Shown piece after piece: positions 41,433 to 49,364 of a stretch of 64,000 bases of DNA. The notes beneath the pieces are model-generated. The model did not search any database. It saw only the letters and a program-made list of their open reading frames with translations, and had not been told where the DNA came from. The DNA comes from Adlercreutzia equolifaciens DSM 19450 (GTDB lineage Bacteria > Actinomycetota > Coriobacteriia > Coriobacteriales > Eggerthellaceae), in NCBI RefSeq assembly GCF_000478885.1, contig NC_022567.1, positions 1,116,001-1,180,000 on the forward strand, in the 5' to 3' direction. Position 1 is the first letter of the stretch. Each line of letters opens with the position of its first letter. Both the position numbers and the translations under genes were made by a program.

Positions 41433-42082
41433 TGGCCGATCCCCGTTTGTTCCGCCTGCGCGTCACCTTCCATGAGACTGGACGTTTGGCCATGCTGTCG
41501 CATCTGGAGCTGGCCCGCGCCCTCGAGCGCGCCGTGCGCCGAGCGCAGCTGCCCTTCGCGGTGAGCCAGGGTTTTTCGCCGCACATGCGCATCGCCTTCG
41601 GGGCGGCTCTGCCCGTGGGGGTGGGAGGCACCGCCGAGATATTCGATCTGTTCCTCACCGACTACGTGCCGGCGCCCCGTGCCCTTACGGCGTTGCAGGA
41701 GGCGAGCCCCGCCGATCTGTACCCCACGGAGGCACGCTACATCGAGGCGCGGGACGCAGCCGCCAGTGTGGCGCTGCCGGTGAGCACCTACGAAGTCGTG
41801 CTCTCCGAGGCCCCGCGTGCCGTTGTGGTTCCCGAGGCAATCACCGTCGTGCGCAAGAAGAAGGAGAAGACGCTCGTGCCGTCCGACTTTCTTGTAGGGC
41901 CGGTGTCCCTGGACGGAGCCACGGTGCGCTTTTCTCTGGAGGCCAAGCCCACGGGATCCTTGCGCGCCGACGCCTTCGCCCGCGAGCTCGTCCGCGAGAC
42001 TGTCGCCGCAGGCCACGCTTCGGAGGATCTGCGGCCGATCACCTTCCTGCGCGTCGACCAGCGCGCAGCCGACGGGCAGTAG
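41432..42082 (+). CDS. TIGR03936/DUF2344 radical SAM partner protein
   Basis: The 216-residue protein has the DUF2344 signature: FRLRVTFHETGRLAMLSHLEL, then RRAQLPFAVSQGFSPHMRIAFGAALPVG. The domain is always found fused to or next to TIGR03960 radical SAM proteins. Its ATG shares one base with the preceding stop, so the two are co-translated. There is no catalytic motif I can name. It ends the long operon that begins at mreB. Confidence 0.85.
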   Translation: MADPRLFRLRVTFHETGRLAMLSHLELARALERAVRRAQLPFAVSQGFSPHMRIAFGAALPVGVGGTAEIFDLFLTDYVPAPRALTALQEASPADLYPTEARYIEARDAAASVALPVSTYEVVLSEAPRAVVVPEAITVVRKKKEKTLVPSDFLVGPVSLDGATVRFSLEAKPTGSLRADAFARELVRETVAAGHASEDLRPITFLRVDQRAADGQ

Positions 42083-42131
42083 CGGCCGATTTCGGGTATG
42101 ATGTAGAAGTCAGGAGATGAAAGGAAGACCC

Positions 42132-42494
42132 ATGGACGATTGCCTGTTCTGCAAGATCGTGTCCGGCGAGATCCCGTCGGCCAAGGTATATGAGGACGAT
42201 GTGTGCTACGCCTTCGACGACATCGAGCCCGAGGCGCCGGTGCACACCCTCATCGTGCCGAAGACCCACTACGACAACTTGGCCGCCGGCGTGCCGGCCG
42301 AGGTCATCGGGCATATGATGAGCGTCGTGCCCGAGGTGGCGCGTTTGAAGGGTGTCGACGAGTCCGGCTATCGCACCGTGGTGAACACGGGCCCCGACTC
42401 GGCGGCCACGGTGAATCACCTGCACATTCACGTGCTCGGCGGCACCAAGATGGGCCGCTTCACCTTCGAGGGCTCCTATCGCGAGGCACAGTAG
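42132..42494 (+). CDS. HIT family nucleotide hydrolase
   Basis: The 120-residue protein has the HIT motif HLHIHVLGG with histidines at 96, 98 and 100, and the zinc-site cysteines C4 and C7 of the HINT branch (MDDCLFCKIVSGEIPSAKVY). Such proteins hydrolyse nucleoside phosphoramidates or adenylylated compounds. ATG 42132 is preferred to 42117 because AAGGAAG lies between them. A -10 TATGAT-like element precedes. It is a single gene upstream of the tRNA-Asp pair. Confidence 0.9.
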   Translation: MDDCLFCKIVSGEIPSAKVYEDDVCYAFDDIEPEAPVHTLIVPKTHYDNLAAGVPAEVIGHMMSVVPEVARLKGVDESGYRTVVNTGPDSAATVNHLHIHVLGGTKMGRFTFEGSYREAQ

Positions 42495-42516
42495 GAAAAA
42501 ATCTCGAAAAAGGGGC

Positions 42517-42544
42517 TTGTGCGGAAGAGCGATTCTGTTAAACT
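42517..42544 (+). promoter_or_regulatory. Promoter of the tRNA-Asp pair
   Basis: TTGTGC (42517-42522) and TAAACT (42539-42544) are 16 bases apart, and the first tRNA starts 20 bases downstream. No discriminator GC motif for stringent control is obvious. Confidence 0.5.
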
Positions 42545-42563
42545 ATACGGGCTGCTGAAACAC

Positions 42564-42640
<77 letters not shown>

Positions 42641-42661
42641 TTTTTCAGCCCAGCACCATTC

Positions 42662-42738
<77 letters not shown>

Positions 42739-42748
42739 TTCGAAATTG

Positions 42749-42776
42749 AATCGCCGTCCTTTGGGGCGGCGATTTT
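42749..42776 (+). terminator. Terminator of the tRNA-Asp transcript
   Basis: AATCGCCG and CGGCGATT form a perfect 8-bp stem with a 10-base loop, followed by further Ts. It lies 11 bases after the second tRNA. Confidence 0.8.
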
Positions 42777-42903
42777 GCTATGTCGGGGTACCTGCCCCTC
42801 GGGGCGGGGATTTGGCGTTTCGAGGCGACGGAGCAGGGGGCGGGGGAGACCCGATGCTAGAATCTGTCGTGGAAAACGATGACCCTAAAAGTTAGGGGAA
42901 GCT

Positions 42904-43845
42904 ATGATCTGCGATAACGTTCTGGAAACTGTGGGATCGACGCCGCTCGTGCGGCTGCGGCGTATGACCGGGCCCGACGACGCCCAGGTGCTCGTGAAGT
43001 TCGAGGCGGTGAACGTGGGCGGCTCGGTGAAGACGCGCACGGCGCTGAAGATGATCGAGCGCGCCGAGGAGCGCGGCGAGCTTGGGCCCGATTCCATCAT
43101 CGTGGAGCCCACGAGCGGCAACCAGGGCGTGGGACTCGCCCTTGTGGCGGCGGTGAAGGGCTATGCGGCCCGCATCATCATGCCGGACTCCTGCTCGGTG
43201 GAGCGCCGGCGCATCATGGAGCATTACGGCGCCGAGGTGGTCTGCGTCCACGACGAGGGCGACATCGGCGCCTGCATCGAGGAGTGCATCGCGCTCGCCC
43301 AGAGGATGGCCGCGGAGGACCCGCGCGTGTTCGTGCCCCAGCAGTTCGTGAACCGCGACAACCTGGCAGCCCACGTGGACGGCACGGCCGCGGAGATCCT
43401 CGCCGATGTGCGTGCGGCCGGCATCGCCATCGACGGCTTCTGCTCCGGCTTCGGCACCGGCGGCACCATCACCGGCGTCGGCGCTGAGATGCGCGCGGTC
43501 TTCCCCGCCATGCAGATCTGGGCGGCCGAGCCCGAGCACGCAGCGCTGCTGTCCGGCGGCGCCATCGGCACCCATGTGCAGATGGGCATCGGCGATGGCA
43601 TCCTGCCCGCCATCATGGATACCTCACTCATCGACGAGATCGTCGTGGTGACCGATGAGGAAGCTCTGGCGTGCGCGCGGCGCCTCGCCCGGGAAGAGGG
43701 GCTGTTCTGCGGCATCTCCTCGGGCACCAACGTGGCGGCAGCTCTGCGGTTGGCCCGCAAGCTCGGCCCGGACAAGACCGTGGTAACGCTGGCCCCCGAC
43801 ACCGGCGAGCGCTACTTCTCCACGGTGCTGTTCGAGGGGGAGTGA
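42904..43845 (+). CDS. cysK: Cysteine synthase (O-acetylserine sulfhydrylase)
   Basis: The 313-residue PLP enzyme has the catalytic lysine K43 in GGSVKTRTALKMIE, the PLP-binding TSGNQGVGLA and GFGTGGTITGVG loops, and the C-terminal CGISSGTNVAAAL. It makes cysteine from O-acetylserine and sulfide, so it can capture sulfide in an anaerobe. The variants NQG (usually NTG) and FGTGG are within family variation; a cystathionine beta-synthase-like or O-phosphoserine activity cannot be excluded. A TAGAAT -10 lies at about 42857. Its 3' end overlaps the convergent crp-type gene by 34 bases. Confidence 0.88.
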   Translation: MICDNVLETVGSTPLVRLRRMTGPDDAQVLVKFEAVNVGGSVKTRTALKMIERAEERGELGPDSIIVEPTSGNQGVGLALVAAVKGYAARIIMPDSCSVERRRIMEHYGAEVVCVHDEGDIGACIEECIALAQRMAAEDPRVFVPQQFVNRDNLAAHVDGTAAEILADVRAAGIAIDGFCSGFGTGGTITGVGAEMRAVFPAMQIWAAEPEHAALLSGGAIGTHVQMGIGDGILPAIMDTSLIDEIVVVTDEEALACARRLAREEGLFCGISSGTNVAAALRLARKLGPDKTVVTLAPDTGERYFSTVLFEGE

Positions 43846-44495
43846 GGCAGCGCGAAGTGGTTGCGGCGGCATCGGATGAGCCCCGCCTTTTGCATGCGGG
43901 ACAGCTCCGCCGATAGCGCGCTGCGATCCACCCCCAGGTAGTCGGCGAGCTGCTGGCGGTTGAAGGGGATGTCGAACTCGCGGGTGCCGGTGCGCTCGGC
44001 CTCATTGGAGAGGTAGGCGAGCACCTTGCCGCGGATGGACTTGGGCGCTACGTGAAAGATGCGGCGCGAGAGGGCGAGGCTCTGCCGAGCGATGGCGGCG
44101 ATCATGTTGCGGGCCACGAGGGCGTGGTGGTCGCAGCGGCACGAGCAGGGGCCGACCACCTTCGCGAGATTCAGGAAGAGGACGGTGCAGTCCTGGTCGG
44201 CGACGACGTCCACGAGCAGCGGCTCGCCGGCGGCGGCGTAGGCCTCGCCGAACATGGCACCGGGCCCGCGCATGCCCACGACGCTCACGTTGCCCCAGGG
44301 GTCGACGTGCTCGATGCGGACGCGCCCCGTGAGTACGATGCCGGCAGTGGACACCGAATCCCCCATATGATGGATGCGCTCGCCCTGGGCATAGCGGCGC
44401 TCATGGGCATCGAGGCAATCGAGCATCGCGCCGACCTCCTGCGATGCCACGCCCGAAAACAGCGGCGTTCCCGCCAGGAAGGCGTTTCGTTCCAT
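43812..44495 (-). CDS. Crp/Fnr family transcriptional regulator
   Basis: The 227-residue protein has an N-terminal cyclic-nucleotide-type beta barrel (GERIHHMGDSVSTAGIVLTGRVRIEHVD, GPGAMFGEAYAAAG), a dimerisation helix and a C-terminal winged helix (NRQQLADYLGVDRSALSAEL). Cysteines in VGPCSCRCDHH (about 134-143) could hold a heme or Fe-S cofactor. Many homologues sense nitric oxide or oxidative stress and control hcp. It is divergent from hcp with 150 bases between them that contain a matching palindrome, which makes hcp the likely target. Its last 34 bases overlap cysK on the other strand. Confidence 0.88.
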   Translation of the reverse strand: MERNAFLAGTPLFSGVASQEVGAMLDCLDAHERRYAQGERIHHMGDSVSTAGIVLTGRVRIEHVDPWGNVSVVGMRGPGAMFGEAYAAAGEPLLVDVVADQDCTVLFLNLAKVVGPCSCRCDHHALVARNMIAAIARQSLALSRRIFHVAPKSIRGKVLAYLSNEAERTGTREFDIPFNRQQLADYLGVDRSALSAELSRMQKAGLIRCRRNHFALPHSPSNSTVEK

Positions 44496-44527
44496 GGGTC
44501 AACCTTTTCATTGAAGGAAGCTTCGTT

Positions 44528-44543
44528 TGTTGTGATTACAACA
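44528..44543. promoter_or_regulatory. Putative Crp/Fnr-type operator between regulator and hcp
   Basis: The 16-base palindrome TGTTGTGATTACAACA has 6-base arms around GATT and contains TTG-N6-CAA, the half-site arrangement of FNR/DNR/HcpR family operators. It lies 33 bases from the regulator start and 102 bases before hcp. Confidence 0.55.
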
Positions 44544-44645
44544 TACAATGCCCTGCCGTGCCAGTACCTTCACAACAGCGGCGCAACGGTGCCGTCTATC
44601 TACTGGAACACGGCCGCAAGGGCCGCGACCCGAAAGGGAGTGTCT

Positions 44646-46232
44646 ATGGCGACAGAGCAAATGTTTTGCTTCCAATGCGAGCAGGTGGCGAAGTGCGAGG
44701 CCTGCACCGGCGGCGCCGGCGTGTGCGGCAAGCCGGCCGATGTGGCCGATGCCCAGGACGCGCTGACCGGGGCGATGATCGCTTTGGCCCGCACGGCCCG
44801 GGAGGCCGGCGTCAAGAACGACCGTATCTGCGATCTCATCGTGGACGGCCTGTTCACCTGCATGACCAACGTGAACTTCGACGGGCAGGCCGTGACCGCG
44901 CTTAAGGACGCAGTGCGCGCCGAGACGGCCGCCGTGGCCGCCGCGGCCGGCATCGAGCCGGTCTCCGACTACGACGTCGACCAGATCTGGGGCGACGACG
45001 AGGACATCCGCTCGCTCAAGTCCCTCGTGCTGTTCGGCCTGCGCGGTACGGCGGCCTACGCCTACCACGCCCGGGTGCTGGGCTACCGCGACGCGACTGT
45101 CGACGAGTTCTTCGCCGACGCCCTGGCGCAGCTGGCCGAGCCGGGCTCGGTGGACGCGCTTCTGCCCCTGGCGCTGAAGGTGGGCGAGGTGAACCTCGGC
45201 TGCATGAGGCTGCTCGATGAGGCCAACACGGGCACTTACGGCACGCCGGAGCCCACCACCGTCGCCATGGAGGTGGAGCCGGGCCCGTTCATCGTCATCT
45301 CCGGCCACGACTTGCACGACCTGAAGCTTCTGCTGGAGCAGACCGAGGGCACAGGCGTGAGCGTCTACACCCACGGCGAGATGCTGCCGGCCCACGCCTA
45401 TCCGGAGCTGAAGAAGTACCCGCAGCTCAAGGGCAATTTCGGTACCGCGTGGCAGAACCAGAAGAAGGAGTTCGACGGCGTGCCCGCGGCCTTCCTGTTC
45501 ACCACCAACTGCCTCATGCCTCCCAAGGAGAGCTACGCCGACAACGTGTTCACCACGGAAGTCGTCGCCTTCCCCGGCTGCACGCATATCGGCCCCGACA
45601 AGGACTTCGGCCAGGTTATCCAGAAGGCGCTGGAGCTGGGCGGCTACGACGAGCCCCACACGATTCCCGGCATCAACGGCGGCACGACGATGACCACGGG
45701 CTTCGCCCAGGGCACGGTGCTCTCCGTGGCCGACACGGTGGTGGACGCGGTGAAGAGCGGCGCCATCAAGCACTTCTTCCTCGTCGCCGGCTGCGACGGC
45801 GCGCGCCCGGGCCGCAACTACTACACCGAGTTCGTGAAGGCCACCCCCGACGACACGGTGGTGCTCACCCTGGCCTGCGGCAAGTACCGCTTCAACGACC
45901 TCGATCTGGGCGAGATCGGCGGCCTGCCGCGCCTCATGGACATGGGCCAGTGCAACGATGCCTACAGCGCCATCCAGGTGGCCGTAGCCCTGGCCGAGGC
46001 CTTCGACTGCGGCGTGAACGACCTGCCGCTGTCCATGGTGCTGTCCTGGTACGAGCAGAAGGCCGTCTGCATCCTGCTCACGCTGCTGCACCTGGGCATT
46101 CAGAACATCAAGCTCGGCCCCACGCTGCCGGCCTTCGTGAGCCCGGGCGTTCTCGACGTCCTCGTTGAGAACTACGGCATCGCCCCTATCACCACCCCGG
46201 AGGCCGACCTCGCGGAGCTTCTGGGCGAGTAG
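44646..46232 (+). CDS. hcp: Hydroxylamine reductase / hybrid-cluster protein
   Basis: The 528-residue protein starts MATEQMFCFQCEQ and has the N-terminal cysteine set C8-x2-C11-x8-C20-x6-C27 for the cubane cluster, as in class I/II Hcp. Hybrid-cluster ligands are in VVAFPGCTHIGPD, FFLVAGCDGARPGRNYY, and LTLACGKYRFN. The enzyme reduces nitric oxide or hydroxylamine and protects anaerobes from nitrosative stress. ATG 44646 follows AAAGGGAG; a longer frame upstream runs through the regulator region and is not coding. No hcr reductase gene is adjacent, so electrons must come from another donor. Confidence 0.95.
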   Translation: MATEQMFCFQCEQVAKCEACTGGAGVCGKPADVADAQDALTGAMIALARTAREAGVKNDRICDLIVDGLFTCMTNVNFDGQAVTALKDAVRAETAAVAAAAGIEPVSDYDVDQIWGDDEDIRSLKSLVLFGLRGTAAYAYHARVLGYRDATVDEFFADALAQLAEPGSVDALLPLALKVGEVNLGCMRLLDEANTGTYGTPEPTTVAMEVEPGPFIVISGHDLHDLKLLLEQTEGTGVSVYTHGEMLPAHAYPELKKYPQLKGNFGTAWQNQKKEFDGVPAAFLFTTNCLMPPKESYADNVFTTEVVAFPGCTHIGPDKDFGQVIQKALELGGYDEPHTIPGINGGTTMTTGFAQGTVLSVADTVVDAVKSGAIKHFFLVAGCDGARPGRNYYTEFVKATPDDTVVLTLACGKYRFNDLDLGEIGGLPRLMDMGQCNDAYSAIQVAVALAEAFDCGVNDLPLSMVLSWYEQKAVCILLTLLHLGIQNIKLGPTLPAFVSPGVLDVLVENYGIAPITTPEADLAELLGE

Positions 46233-46296
46233 CGCCGAGCACAGAACGAGGAGCCCCGAGAGATCGCGCGAGCGCGACGCGATGCGAGGCAAACGG

Positions 46297-46329
46297 AAGG
46301 CGGCGACCGACGGAGGTCGTCGCCTTTTT
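46297..46329 (+). terminator. Rho-independent terminator after hcp
   Basis: GGCGGCGACC pairs with GGTCGTCGCC (one G-T) around a 6-base loop, followed by TTTTT. It lies 65 bases after the hcp stop. Confidence 0.85.
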
Positions 46330-46421
46330 CGTTGCCTTCCATGGCTCACGAAGGGTCGGCCGCCATTTTGTGGCACCGCTCGGTACTTACCGAGAGAGGA
46401 GGATGTGGGGTTCCGGCGATG

Positions 46422-47729
46422 CTAGATCGCGAGCAACTCCAGGATGAGCTGGCAGCGGGTGCCGATGGGGAGCTGGTTGGCGTCCAGGAAGGCGCGCAGG
46501 TCGGCGCGGGCCACGGTGAAGGGCTCGATGAGCTCGGCGCTGTCGGGGCGCGCCTGGCCGGCGGGCTCCACCTGGGCGAAGACCACCTGGACGTTCTCCT
46601 CGGTAAGGCCCGTGGACGAGAAGCCGGGCTGGGGCAGCGGACGCACCGCCGGGGCGATGTCGTCGCGCAGCCGGTAGCCGGTCTCCTCGGAAAGCTCGCG
46701 AGCGACGGCCTCTTCCAAAGACTCGCCGGCGTCGATGAGGCCGGCGGGCAGCGATACGCACCAGCTGTTCAGCGGATAGCGGAACTCGCGCTCCAGCAGC
46801 ACCGAGCCGTCGGGCAGAAGGGGCACGATGCAGACGGCGTCGGGGTCGGGCGCACCGGTGCTCCCTAAGGCCTCCAAAGCGGCCTCGTAGCGCTCGGGCC
46901 CCTTGCGGGAGACGCCCTCGTAGGTGTAGGGGCGCCCGTCGGGCAGCGTGTAGTGCAGGTGGTACTTGTTGATCCAGCCGGTAGAGACGGTCTCGATGGA
47001 CTCGAGCGTCGGGGTAGGGGGCAAGGGAGCCCCCGAGCCATTTGCGGCCGCCGTATCCGCTGCCGCGTCCGTTTCCGTGTTCCGCGCCTTCGCCTCCAGC
47101 TCCAGGGCCACGGCCCGGGCCACCTCGGCCTCGGTGTCGCGGACGTGCAGAAGCCCGTTGGCCGCGAAGTCGTCGGTGTGGATAAGCTGGATGCCCGCGG
47201 CCTCCATGTCCGCCAGATTCGCCTCCTGTGCTTCGGGGCTGCGCGAGGAGGTGGCGTCCCGCAGGACGGCGACGTTGAAGCCGCGCGCCAGCCCGTCGTA
47301 GGCCGTCGAGCGCACGCAGTTGGGGGTGGTGGTGCCCGCGAGCACGAGGGTGCCGATGTCCCCTGCGCGCAGCAGGGCGTCCAGATCGGTGCCGAAGAAG
47401 GCCGACCAGCTCGGCTTCACGACGACGGGCTCGCCAGGGGCCGGCGCCAGCTCAGACGGGCACGCAAGGCTCATCGGATCGGCGCTGGAAAGCGGCCGGC
47501 CCCCTTCTGCCCATGTCTCCCAGCGCACGGCCTCCACATCGCTGCCGTCGGCGGCGTAGGCGCGGCGCACGTGGAAGACGGCGAGGCCGTGCTCGCGGGC
47601 GGCGGCCAGGGCATGGGCGCAGGCGGGAACGGCGGCGGCGGCACCGGCGATGCACAGGGGCGAGGCGCCGTCGATGAATCCGTTCTGCATATCGATGAGC
47701 AGGAAGGCGGCGCGGGCTGGTTCTATCAC
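46422..47729 (-). CDS. Fusion of isochorismatase-like cysteine hydrolase and Nudix hydrolase
   Basis: The 435-residue protein joins two enzymes. Residues 1-190 are an isochorismatase/nicotinamidase-type domain with the triad D13 (FLLIDMQNG), K105 (VVKPSWSAF) and C138 (TTTPNCVRS). Residues about 250-430 are a Nudix domain of the ADP-ribose pyrophosphatase type with the Nudix box at 330-352 (GLIDAGE then RELSEETGY). A 55-residue Ala-rich linker lies between. One reading is that both halves act on NAD breakdown products, nicotinamide and ADP-ribose; this is inference. The Nudix domain lies at the C-terminus and both motifs look intact. It is a single gene on the minus strand. Confidence 0.85.
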   Translation of the reverse strand: MIEPARAAFLLIDMQNGFIDGASPLCIAGAAAAVPACAHALAAAREHGLAVFHVRRAYAADGSDVEAVRWETWAEGGRPLSSADPMSLACPSELAPAPGEPVVVKPSWSAFFGTDLDALLRAGDIGTLVLAGTTTPNCVRSTAYDGLARGFNVAVLRDATSSRSPEAQEANLADMEAAGIQLIHTDDFAANGLLHVRDTEAEVARAVALELEAKARNTETDAAADTAAANGSGAPLPPTPTLESIETVSTGWINKYHLHYTLPDGRPYTYEGVSRKGPERYEAALEALGSTGAPDPDAVCIVPLLPDGSVLLEREFRYPLNSWCVSLPAGLIDAGESLEEAVARELSEETGYRLRDDIAPAVRPLPQPGFSSTGLTEENVQVVFAQVEPAGQARPDSAELIEPFTVARADLRAFLDANQLPIGTRCQLILELLAI

Positions 47730-47839
47730 GGCAACTCCTTAAACTTCGCGGTAGGTTCGCTCCATTGTAGTACTATGGGAGGCGAATCAGGCGAGGCGTT
47801 GCCAATCCATCGCCTGGCCCCCTCGACGAAAGGAATCCC

Positions 47840-48775
47840 ATGATCGGACTTGCTATCATCATCGTTCTTTTGGTGCTGCTTCTGCCCCAGGCGCTGTTCA
47901 TCGTTCCGCAGCAGAACGTCTACATCATCGAGCGGCTGGGCAAGTTCAACCGCACCGTGGGCGCGGGCCTGAACATTAAGATCCCGTTCTTCGAGACCAT
48001 TGCCGCCAAGGTGGACATGCGCACGCGCCAGGAGCAGTTCGGGATCGATGCGAAGACCCGCGACAACGTGACGGTGACCATGGCCATCGCCGCCCAGTAC
48101 CGCGTGAGCGCCCAGCCGGCGGCCAACGGGCAGCCCTCGGGCGTGTGGCGCAGCTACTACATGCTGGCCAACCCCACGGCTCAGATGCGCTCCTACCTCA
48201 TCGACGCCCTGCGCTCCAGCGTGCCGCAGTACACGCTTGACGAGGTCTTCGACAAAAAGGACGCCATCGCGTCGGACGTGAACCAGACCGTTTCCGGCCT
48301 CATGGTGGCCTACGGCTACGACGTGGTGAGCACGCTCATCACCTCCATCGATTTGCCCGCCGACGTGGAGCAGTCCATGAACCGCATCAACTCCGCCCAG
48401 CGCGAGAAGGAGGCCGCCCAGTCGCTGGCCGAGGCCGAGCGCATCAAGGTGGTCACCGAGGCCCGCGCCCGTGCCGAGGCCATGGAGCAGGCCGGTCGCG
48501 GCATCGCGGCCCAGCGCAAGGCCATCGCCGACGGCATCTCGGAGTCGCTCGCGGTCATCAAGAGCTCCGGCGTGTCGGCGGCCGAGGCCAACCAGCTGTT
48601 CATCTTCACCCAGTGGACCGACATGATGAGCGAGTTCGCCCGCAACGGCCGCCAGTCCACCGTGGTGCTGCCGAGCGACTTCACGGCGACGGCCTCCATG
48701 TTCGAGCAGATGCTCGTGGCCCAGGAGACGGAAGGCGCCGACGAGTTCGTCATCGTGGAGGAAGAGGAGAAGTAG
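47840..48775 (+). CDS. SPFH/Band 7 family membrane protein (stomatin/HflK-like)
   Basis: The 311-residue protein has one N-terminal membrane helix (IIIVLLVLLLPQALFIV), a band 7 domain (NVYIIERLGKFNRTVGAGL, VDMRTRQEQFGIDAKTRDNVTVTM, DVNQTVSGLMVAYGYDVVS) and a coiled coil (INSAQREKEAAQSLAEAERIKVVTEARARAE). SPFH proteins form membrane scaffolds and microdomains. The family usually pairs with an NfeD protein; none is adjacent. AAAGGAA precedes the ATG. It is a single gene upstream of rplS. Confidence 0.9.
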   Translation: MIGLAIIIVLLVLLLPQALFIVPQQNVYIIERLGKFNRTVGAGLNIKIPFFETIAAKVDMRTRQEQFGIDAKTRDNVTVTMAIAAQYRVSAQPAANGQPSGVWRSYYMLANPTAQMRSYLIDALRSSVPQYTLDEVFDKKDAIASDVNQTVSGLMVAYGYDVVSTLITSIDLPADVEQSMNRINSAQREKEAAQSLAEAERIKVVTEARARAEAMEQAGRGIAAQRKAIADGISESLAVIKSSGVSAAEANQLFIFTQWTDMMSEFARNGRQSTVVLPSDFTATASMFEQMLVAQETEGADEFVIVEEEEK

Positions 48776-48847
48776 CTCCTTTGTCGCGCCGCTTCGAGCT
48801 TCCGTGTGCCGTTCGTGGACTTTCCCAGAAAGGCGCGATAATTTCCC

Positions 48848-48876
48848 TTGCGCCGAGGGTATAGGGGCGATATACT
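48848..48876 (+). promoter_or_regulatory. Promoter of rplS
   Basis: TTGCGC (48848-48853) and TATACT (48871-48876) are 17 bases apart, the best-spaced promoter in the window. Transcription would begin near 48883, giving a 58-base leader. Confidence 0.7.
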
Positions 48877-48940
48877 GTCAAATCGCGTCCAAACGAGAAA
48901 TGATGCAAGACCATTTAGAAGTATAGAGTAGGAAAAGGCA

Positions 48941-49288
48941 ATGGATATCATTCGCGCTATTGAGCAGCAGCAGATCAAGCAGGACCTCCCCGAGTTCCAC
49001 GTGGGCGACAACGTGAAGGTTCACTATCGCATCACCGAGGGCAACCGCGAGCGTATCCAGGTGTTCCAGGGCGACGTCATCCGCCGTCAGGGCGAGTCGG
49101 TCCGCGAGACCTTCACCGTGCGCAAGATCAGCTTCTCCATCGGCGTGGAGCGCACCTTCCCCGTGCATTCCCCGAAGATCGAGAAGATCGAGGTCACCCG
49201 CAAGGGCGATGTGCGCCGTGCCAAGCTGTACTACCTGCGCAACAAGGTGGGCAAGGCCGCCAAGATCAAGGAGAAGGCGTTCCGCTAG
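48941..49288 (+). CDS. rplS: Large ribosomal subunit protein bL19
   Basis: The 115-residue protein starts MDIIRAIEQQQIKQDLPEF and contains HYRITEGNRERIQVFQGDVI and the C-terminal YYLRNKVGKAAKIKEK, both diagnostic of L19 at the subunit interface. GGAAAAGG precedes the ATG. A well-spaced promoter and a terminator bracket it, so it is also a single unit ahead of rnhB. Confidence 0.97.
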   Translation: MDIIRAIEQQQIKQDLPEFHVGDNVKVHYRITEGNRERIQVFQGDVIRRQGESVRETFTVRKISFSIGVERTFPVHSPKIEKIEVTRKGDVRRAKLYYLRNKVGKAAKIKEKAFR

Positions 49289-49310
49289 GCCTTATCTTTT
49301 GTGTTTGCGA

Positions 49311-49333
49311 GGGCTCCTTCGGGGGCCCTTTTT
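49311..49333 (+). terminator. Terminator after rplS
   Basis: GGGCTCC and GGGGCCC form a short stem around TTCG and are followed by TTTTT. It lies within the gap before rnhB, so part of the transcription may read through. Confidence 0.8.
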
Positions 49334-49364
49334 CGTATTCCTCGCCGGTGGGAAGGAGCCCGAG

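Noticed and set aside
44052..44645. N-terminal extension of hcp by about 198 residues
   Set aside because: The sequence overlaps the divergent regulator gene and is not protein-like; ATG 44646 follows AAAGGGAG and begins the conserved Hcp N-terminus.
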